DNA of 64,000 nt, from contig NZ_JAPMLT010000002.1 of the NCBI RefSeq assembly GCF_026410385.1, forward strand, positions 310,001 to 374,000, in the 5' to 3' direction. Positions 60,160-64,000 of this stretch are shown here, piece after piece. The stretch's first letter is position 1. Every line of letters begins with the position of its first letter. A program made the translations under genes and the position numbers. Below the pieces are notes generated by a model. That model searched no databases and was not told the origin of the DNA. It was given only the letters and a program-made list of their open reading frames with translations. The stretch is from Tumebacillus lacus (GTDB lineage Bacteria; Bacillota; Bacilli; Tumebacillales; Tumebacillaceae).

Positions 60160-60852
60160 TTATTTGCCCCCTTTCTTGCTTTTCTCTTTGGCGTCGTCTT
60201 TGGGACGCAGATCTTGCAGAGCTTGGGCGAAGAGGCTCGCCACTTGTTCACGCTTGGCGATCTCGTCCGGCTTGTACAGCCCGTCGACGTTGCCTTTGGC
60301 GTACTCGCGGTTGACCATCGTCTTGATCGCGTCTTCGTACGGCGTTCCAGCGATGTCCGGCAGGTCGACCGACTTGGTGTTCAGCGGCACGTTCACAGCT
60401 TTCACCACCGCTTGGGCCAGCTCGCCCCGGGTGACCGGCTGATCCGGTTTAAACGTCGGTTGACCGGCGACATCCCGGAACGGGATCAGGTCGCGCTTTT
60501 CCGCTTCGGCCAGCACGCCGGATGACCAGTGCTCCAGCGGTACGTCGGTGTAGCTGATCTGTTGCGGCTTGGGCAGATCGACGGTCTCCAGACCCGGTTC
60601 GTCGACCTTGAGCATCAGCGCAACCAGTTCGGCGCGCGTCATCGGCTCTGCGGGGTAGAAGTTCCAGATCTCCTTGTCCCGCCCTCGCATCAGACCTTCA
60701 TTGTACATGTACTCAATGTCGCCGAGCGCCCAATGATCGCCCGGCACGTCGCGAAAAATCGTCGAGCCGAACGGGAGTTTGTAGAAGAAGAGAATGTCCA
60801 GTAAATAGAGGACCAGTACGATCCCGGTGAACCATTTCGTCTTTGTCCGCAT
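60160..60852 (-). CDS. Membrane-anchored SLH-domain protein
   Basis: 230 residues. N-terminal TM (WFTGIVLVLYLLDILFFYKL) not followed by a cleavage site, then three SLH-like motifs: FRDVPGDHWALGDIEYMYNEGLM, YTDVPLEHWSSGVLAEAEKRDLI, AGTPYEDAIKTMVNREYAKGN. Basic C-terminus (KDDAKEKSKKGGK). Membrane-held SLH proteins may sit at the wall-membrane interface. It ends one codon before the ligase-like gene. Confidence 0.88.
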   Translation of the reverse strand: MRTKTKWFTGIVLVLYLLDILFFYKLPFGSTIFRDVPGDHWALGDIEYMYNEGLMRGRDKEIWNFYPAEPMTRAELVALMLKVDEPGLETVDLPKPQQISYTDVPLEHWSSGVLAEAEKRDLIPFRDVAGQPTFKPDQPVTRGELAQAVVKAVNVPLNTKSVDLPDIAGTPYEDAIKTMVNREYAKGNVDGLYKPDEIAKREQVASLFAQALQDLRPKDDAKEKSKKGGK

Positions 60853-61016
60853 AGTATTCCTCCGTTTTTGATACTGCCTGCAAACACTCTGTTATTGTAA
60901 GACTCCATCCGTGTGTCGTCAATGAATAGGACGTTAACAATCCCCTTTCGGTTGCATGACAGGAAGAAAAGGCAGTACGATAGATGAAAAGAATCAGAGA
61001 TCAGGAGGGCTGCCCG

Positions 61017-61673
61017 TTGCTCAAATCATACAAAACGCTCTTCGCCCCGGCGGAAGAGACGATCCTCATCAAAAAGTCCCGCTTCATCGGCTATGCGACG
61101 CCTGTCGCGTCGGAGGAGGAGGCGCTGGCCTTTATCCAGTCGATTCAAAAAAAGCACTGGGACGCCACGCACAACTGCTACGCCTATGTGTTCGGACAGC
61201 ATGACGAGGTGCAAAAGTCGAACGACGACGGCGAACCGGCCGGCACGGCTGGCAAGCCGATCCTCGAAGTGATCAAAAAGGAAGGCTTAAAAAATGTGGC
61301 GGTCGTCGTCACCCGCTACTTCGGCGGCATCATGCTCGGAGCGGGCGGACTGATCCGCGCCTACTCGCAAGGCACGACGACGGCGCTGCATGCGGCCCGC
61401 ATCGTCACTCGCGAACTGTTTCAGGAGATCGCCGTCGCCATCGACTATTCGTGGCTTGGCAAGGTGGAAAATGAGATCCACGGCGTCGACGACTATTATA
61501 TCGACCGCATCGAGTATCTCGACCGCGTCACGGTGCATGCGCTGGTGCCGGTCGACGAGGCGGAACGCTTCCGGAAGCAATTGATCAACGCGACGAATGG
61601 ACAAGCGGAGATCGCAAACGGCGAGCAGCGCTATTATTTTGTAGAAGACGGCAAGTTGATCAGCACCCGATAA
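61017..61673 (+). CDS. yigZ: YigZ/IMPACT family protein
   Basis: About 218 residues from a TTG at 61017 with AGGAGGG 8 nt upstream; an ATG 33 nt earlier has no ribosome site. Family pattern: KKSRFIGYATPVASEEEAL, WDATHNCYAYVFG, SNDDGEPAGTAGKPILEVI, NVAVVVTRYFGGIMLGAGGLIRAYS. Unknown molecular role; related to eukaryotic IMPACT, binds RNA or ribosomes by analogy. The 3' end overlaps the convergent ComK-like gene by 40 bp. Confidence 0.93.
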   Translation: MLKSYKTLFAPAEETILIKKSRFIGYATPVASEEEALAFIQSIQKKHWDATHNCYAYVFGQHDEVQKSNDDGEPAGTAGKPILEVIKKEGLKNVAVVVTRYFGGIMLGAGGLIRAYSQGTTTALHAARIVTRELFQEIAVAIDYSWLGKVENEIHGVDDYYIDRIEYLDRVTVHALVPVDEAERFRKQLINATNGQAEIANGEQRYYFVEDGKLISTR

Positions 61674-62125
61674 AACGTCTCCACGATCAGGGCGTTTCGC
61701 ATCTGCGCTTTGGCGAAGTCTTCGCTTTGCAGACAGTCGAGACGCCCCGCCCCTTGGAGGTGCAGGGTGCAGCGGGTCTGTTCGCTCCCCGGTCGCACCC
61801 GTTCGACGTAGCGGGCGCAGACGTAGCCGGTCGTGCCGTCCTTGGGCACGCGCGGCTGCCGCATCTTGACCGGGACGAGCACCAGATCGGGTGCCAATGG
61901 CAGGGGCACGTGCAATCTTCTTCCTAGTATATCCCCATATCGCTCCCGAACTGCGGTCAGATCGACACCGAAATAGCGCGCGATCCCTTTCAAGACGACC
62001 GGCACCGGCCTTGGGTCGAGCCCCGTCTCTCCGTTGACCAGCAAGACTTCGGTCATATCCCCTCCCCCATCCACGTACACCGGGCGCAGTGCGCCGATTT
62101 CATGTATTTTACTGATTACATTCAT
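61634..62125 (-). CDS. ComK-like competence transcription factor
   Basis: 163 residues. The pattern VPVVLKGIARYFGVDLTAVRERYGDILGRRLHVPLPLAPDLVLVPVKM ... GYVCARYVERV fits ComK, in which a Cys/FG-S-Y-x-GR segment is followed by an "LP...P" element and W/Y-hydrophobic strand, but identity to B. subtilis ComK is low and I rely on pattern memory. ATG at 62125 (AAGGGGTG 10 nt upstream) keeps the conserved N-terminus; a later ATG at 62056 also has a good ribosome site. It is divergent from a sigma-factor gene. Confidence 0.62.
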   Translation of the reverse strand: MNVISKIHEIGALRPVYVDGGGDMTEVLLVNGETGLDPRPVPVVLKGIARYFGVDLTAVRERYGDILGRRLHVPLPLAPDLVLVPVKMRQPRVPKDGTTGYVCARYVERVRPGSEQTRCTLHLQGAGRLDCLQSEDFAKAQMRNALIVETFYRVLINLPSSTK

Positions 62126-62357
62126 TTATAGTGTACACCCCTTTAGTAATTTATTTTTGATTGGCGGATTGATTGTAGCGGGACGCGGAGACGGCGTCAA
62201 GTCTCTGGCGACTGAAACTGACTCCGGTTCGACTCAGGCTGAGTCGGTGCCGAGTCGAGGCGGCTGCCGCTTCGACGGGAGGGCTGCCCCTTTTTATGCT
62301 GAGAGTGCGTATACGACACAGGTTGGACCGGTCCCCGAACAAAGGGGCTTTTGACAG

Positions 62358-62927
62358 ATGGCGCAGGAACAGCAAGATTGGACGGCAGCGGTGGTTGCGG
62401 CGAGGTCGGACGGAGCACAGATGATCGAGCTGCTGAAATCGTTTGACAATCTGATTCGGTCGGCGTGCCGCCGTTTTTCGGTGTCGCCTGCCGAGCGAAA
62501 GGATCTGGAGCAGGAGGCGTATATCGGATTTTTGAAGGCGGTGAGGGACTTTGACCCGGAGAAGAGCAGCGGGTTTCCCGGATATGCAAAAGCGAAGACA
62601 CGGGAGGCGGTGTGGCAATGGATTCGCGTCCGCAAACGCAACCACTCCCGCGAGTTGGCCGACCGCCCGGCCGGCACGTCGGGCGAGGAGGAGTCGTCGC
62701 TGCTGGAGCAATGGCCGGACGGGCACAGCGGCGAGGCGTTTTCCGAGCTGGAGTGGCGGTCGCTGCTGGCCTCGCTGTCGGAGCGGGAGATGCTGGTCGT
62801 CGAGCGGATCGTCATCGACGGCCTGACGATGGCCGAACTGGCCCGGCAAGAGCGCGTCTCCCCCGACACGGTCAAGACGTGGAAGAAACGAGCCTTCGCC
62901 AAGATCCGGGCAGAACTGGGAAGATAA
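62358..62927 (+). CDS. Sigma-70 family RNA polymerase sigma factor (small, ECF/SigH-like)
   Basis: 189 residues. Region 2 at about 28-95 (LIRSACRRFSVSPAERKDLEQEAYIGFLKAVRDFDPEKSSGFPGYAKAKTREAVWQWIR), Region 4 at about 135-180 (LSEREMLVVERIVIDGLTMAELARQERVSPDTVKTWKKRAFAKI). Region 3 is absent, so it is a short group IV-type factor. AAAGGGG lies 10 nt upstream of ATG. No anti-sigma gene follows. Divergent from the ComK-like gene with a shared 232-bp region. Regulon unknown. Confidence 0.88.
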   Translation: MAQEQQDWTAAVVAARSDGAQMIELLKSFDNLIRSACRRFSVSPAERKDLEQEAYIGFLKAVRDFDPEKSSGFPGYAKAKTREAVWQWIRVRKRNHSRELADRPAGTSGEEESSLLEQWPDGHSGEAFSELEWRSLLASLSEREMLVVERIVIDGLTMAELARQERVSPDTVKTWKKRAFAKIRAELGR

Positions 62928-62993
62928 CGGGCAAAGAAAAAAGACCCGGTGGAAACCGAATCTTTTCAGATCTTGGGCTGCTAACTGTGGGCC

Positions 62994-63031
62994 ATAAAAA
63001 AGACCCGGTCGTTGACCGGGTCTTGGGGCTT
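62994..63031 (-). terminator. Terminator of fabZ
   Basis: AAGACCCGGTC-GTT-GACCGGGTCTT with TTTTTT on the minus strand, just after the fabZ stop. A weaker AAAAGA...TCTTTT structure at 62940-62967 may serve the sigma gene. Confidence 0.87.
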
Positions 63032-63040
63032 GCGTGTGTG

Positions 63041-63472
63041 TCAGTCTTGTTTTTCGCCGAGGGCAAACATGAGCTCGGCTTCGCAGACGGCTTTGCCGTC
63101 GACGTAGGCGGTGCCTTTGCCTTTGCCGATCGGGCCTTTGAGGCGGGTGATCTCCACTTCGAGGCGCAGGGTGTCACCCGGACGCACCTGTCCGCGGAAC
63201 CGGCAGCCGTCGATGCCGGCAAAGAAGGCGAGACGGCCTTTGTTCTCCTCTTTGGAGAGCATCGCCACCGCACCGACCTGTGCCAGCGCTTCGACGATCA
63301 AAACGCCCGGCATGACCGGATACCCTGGGAAATGGCCTTGGAAAAACGGCTCGTTGATCGTGACGTTCTTGATGCCGACGGCGCGCTCGCCGACGACCAC
63401 CTCTTCCATTTTATCGACCAAAAGGAACGGATAGCGGTGCGGGATCGTCGCTTGGATCTCTTCGATGTTCAA
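63041..63472 (-). CDS. fabZ: 3-hydroxyacyl-ACP dehydratase FabZ
   Basis: 143 residues. [16 protein letters not shown] and the active-site [27 protein letters not shown] are canonical (His and downstream Glu). Housekeeping fatty acid elongation enzyme. It lies next to flhP-type rod gene as ywpB does in B. subtilis. This supports the 9.2 kb hotdog protein being a different, accessory enzyme. Confidence 0.97.
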   Translation of the reverse strand: MNIEEIQATIPHRYPFLLVDKMEEVVVGERAVGIKNVTINEPFFQGHFPGYPVMPGVLIVEALAQVGAVAMLSKEENKGRLAFFAGIDGCRFRGQVRPGDTLRLEVEITRLKGPIGKGKGTAYVDGKAVCEAELMFALGEKQD

Positions 63473-63572
63473 GTTTATGACCTCCTCCTAATACTAGGAT
63501 ACCTGTATAGCGGGCAAGGGTCAAACACATACTAGGCGTACCTTCTCGCAAGTCCTTACCGGCTGGAGAAGT

Positions 63573-63622
63573 TTATATAAAAAGCACCTCTGCCCTTAAC
63601 GCAGGAGGTGCTTTTTATCGTT
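63573..63622. terminator. Terminator of the flagellar rod gene
   Basis: ATAAAAAGCACCTC...GAGGTGCTTTTTAT with T-runs on both strands, a few bases after the rod gene stop at 63628. Confidence 0.9.
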
Positions 63623-63627
63623 CCCAT

Positions 63628-64000
63628 TTAGTTGCGCAGGTTGTTCGCCAGACCCATCATCTCGTCGGCCGTCTGCACCATTTTGGCGTTCATGGAGTAG
63701 GCGCGCTGTGCGACGATCATCTCGGTCATCTGCGCAGCCATGTTGACGTTCGATCCTTCGAGGTAGCCTTGGCGAGCCTTGGCAGGCTGGTCACCGGCTG
63801 CGTAGTTGTTCTGGTTGCGAACGGTGCCGGCCGGCACGCCCGCGTTCAGCTCCAGATAGTTGCCGCCCGCCGGTTGCAAGTTTGCATCCGGGTGGTCGAT
63901 CACCGCGATCTGGAGCACGGCGATGTCTTCACGCGTACCTTGACCCGTCTGCACGGCGTTCAAGGTGCCGTTCGGAGCGACGGTCAGCGTCTCGATGTCA
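63628..64000 (-). CDS. flhP: Flagellar hook-basal body (rod) protein, FlhP/FlgG type (partial)
   Basis: C-terminal 123 codons only; the start lies beyond the right edge. GYLEGSNVNMAAQMTEMIVAQRAYSMNAKMVQTADEMMGLANNLRN is the conserved C-terminal helix of FlgF/FlgG/FlhO/FlhP rod proteins. Neighbouring fabZ argues for FlhP specifically (mbl-flhO-flhP-ywpB order in Bacillus). Confidence 0.85.
   Translation of the reverse strand, partial: DIETLTVAPNGTLNAVQTGQGTREDIAVLQIAVIDHPDANLQPAGGNYLELNAGVPAGTVRNQNNYAAGDQPAKARQGYLEGSNVNMAAQMTEMIVAQRAYSMNAKMVQTADEMMGLANNLRN

Noticed and set aside
62200-62260. Nested GACTC/GAGTC repeats as a riboswitch for the sigma factor
   Set aside because: They form a simple hairpin and lack conserved motifs of any riboswitch class I know; mentioned only as shared regulatory DNA.
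1-64000. CRISPR arrays, tRNA, rRNA, insertion sequences, prophage
   Set aside because: No regularly spaced repeats with unique spacers, no tRNA-like cloverleaf, rRNA, transposase or phage structural gene was seen by eye.

Overview
The window looks like a chromosomal segment of an endospore-forming, flagellated, probably competent Bacillota. The alpha/beta-type SASP, Spo0E-like phosphatase, DegSU, PhoPR, SLH surface proteins with CsaB, ComFC and a ComK-like protein all point that way. The mixture resembles Alicyclobacillaceae/Paenibacillaceae-type genomes such as Tumebacillus, but that genus guess is inference and was not tested. Nearly all genes lie on the minus strand.

Layout. 1-0.8 kb: 3' part of a TPR glycosyltransferase. 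0.9-7.1 kb: late flagellar block yvyF-flgM-flgN-flgK-flgL-DUF6470-fliW-csrA-hag, with a sigma-D promoter and a CsrA-type hairpin in the hag leader. 7.2-9.6 kb: ketosynthase/ketoreductase/dehydratase trio lying between yvyF and comFC, which are neighbours in Bacillus subtilis. 9.7-11.3 kb: comFC and degV. 11.4-20.6 kb: phosphate regulon pstSCAB-phoU-recD2-phoPR, with Pho-box-like 11-bp-phased repeats before pstS. 20.6-22.9 kb: chemoreceptor behind a c-di-GMP-I (GEMM-I) riboswitch. 22.9-25.3 kb: small membrane protein and degSU. 25.7-28.8 kb: XRE/TPR regulator, metK and a SASP. 28.9-33.9 kb: cell-wall polymer genes (two LCP proteins, TagA/WecG transferase, CsaB) and a Spo0E-like protein. 34-45.9 kb: exported proteins (repeat protein behind a second GEMM-I riboswitch, MA-like metallopeptidase, CPBP protease, S41 protease, large SLH protein), plus a receptor/pheromone pair at 37.4-38.8 kb. 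46-53.3 kb: accessory island with tandem Imm26 domains, two broken genes, two ankyrin/copper-amine-oxidase-N proteins, two TPR regulators and a pheromone precursor with a duplicated peptide. 53.4-60.9 kb: S-layer-like protein with a long structured leader, glycosyltransferase, O-antigen-ligase-like protein and a membrane-anchored SLH protein. 61-64 kb: YigZ, ComK-like protein, small sigma factor, FabZ and a FlhP/FlgG-type rod protein.

How the parts fit. Two c-di-GMP riboswitches tie a chemoreceptor and an exported repeat protein to the motile/sessile switch. CsaB, TagA and LCP proteins would build the pyruvylated wall polymer that holds the SLH proteins encoded here. Four related XRE/TPR regulators share the window. 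Two are followed immediately by short exported propeptides, the arrangement of RRNPP quorum sensing. The most novel-looking item is the 51-residue precursor at 51977-52132 carrying ETIPIGG twice, next to an immunity-like operon that appears to be decaying.
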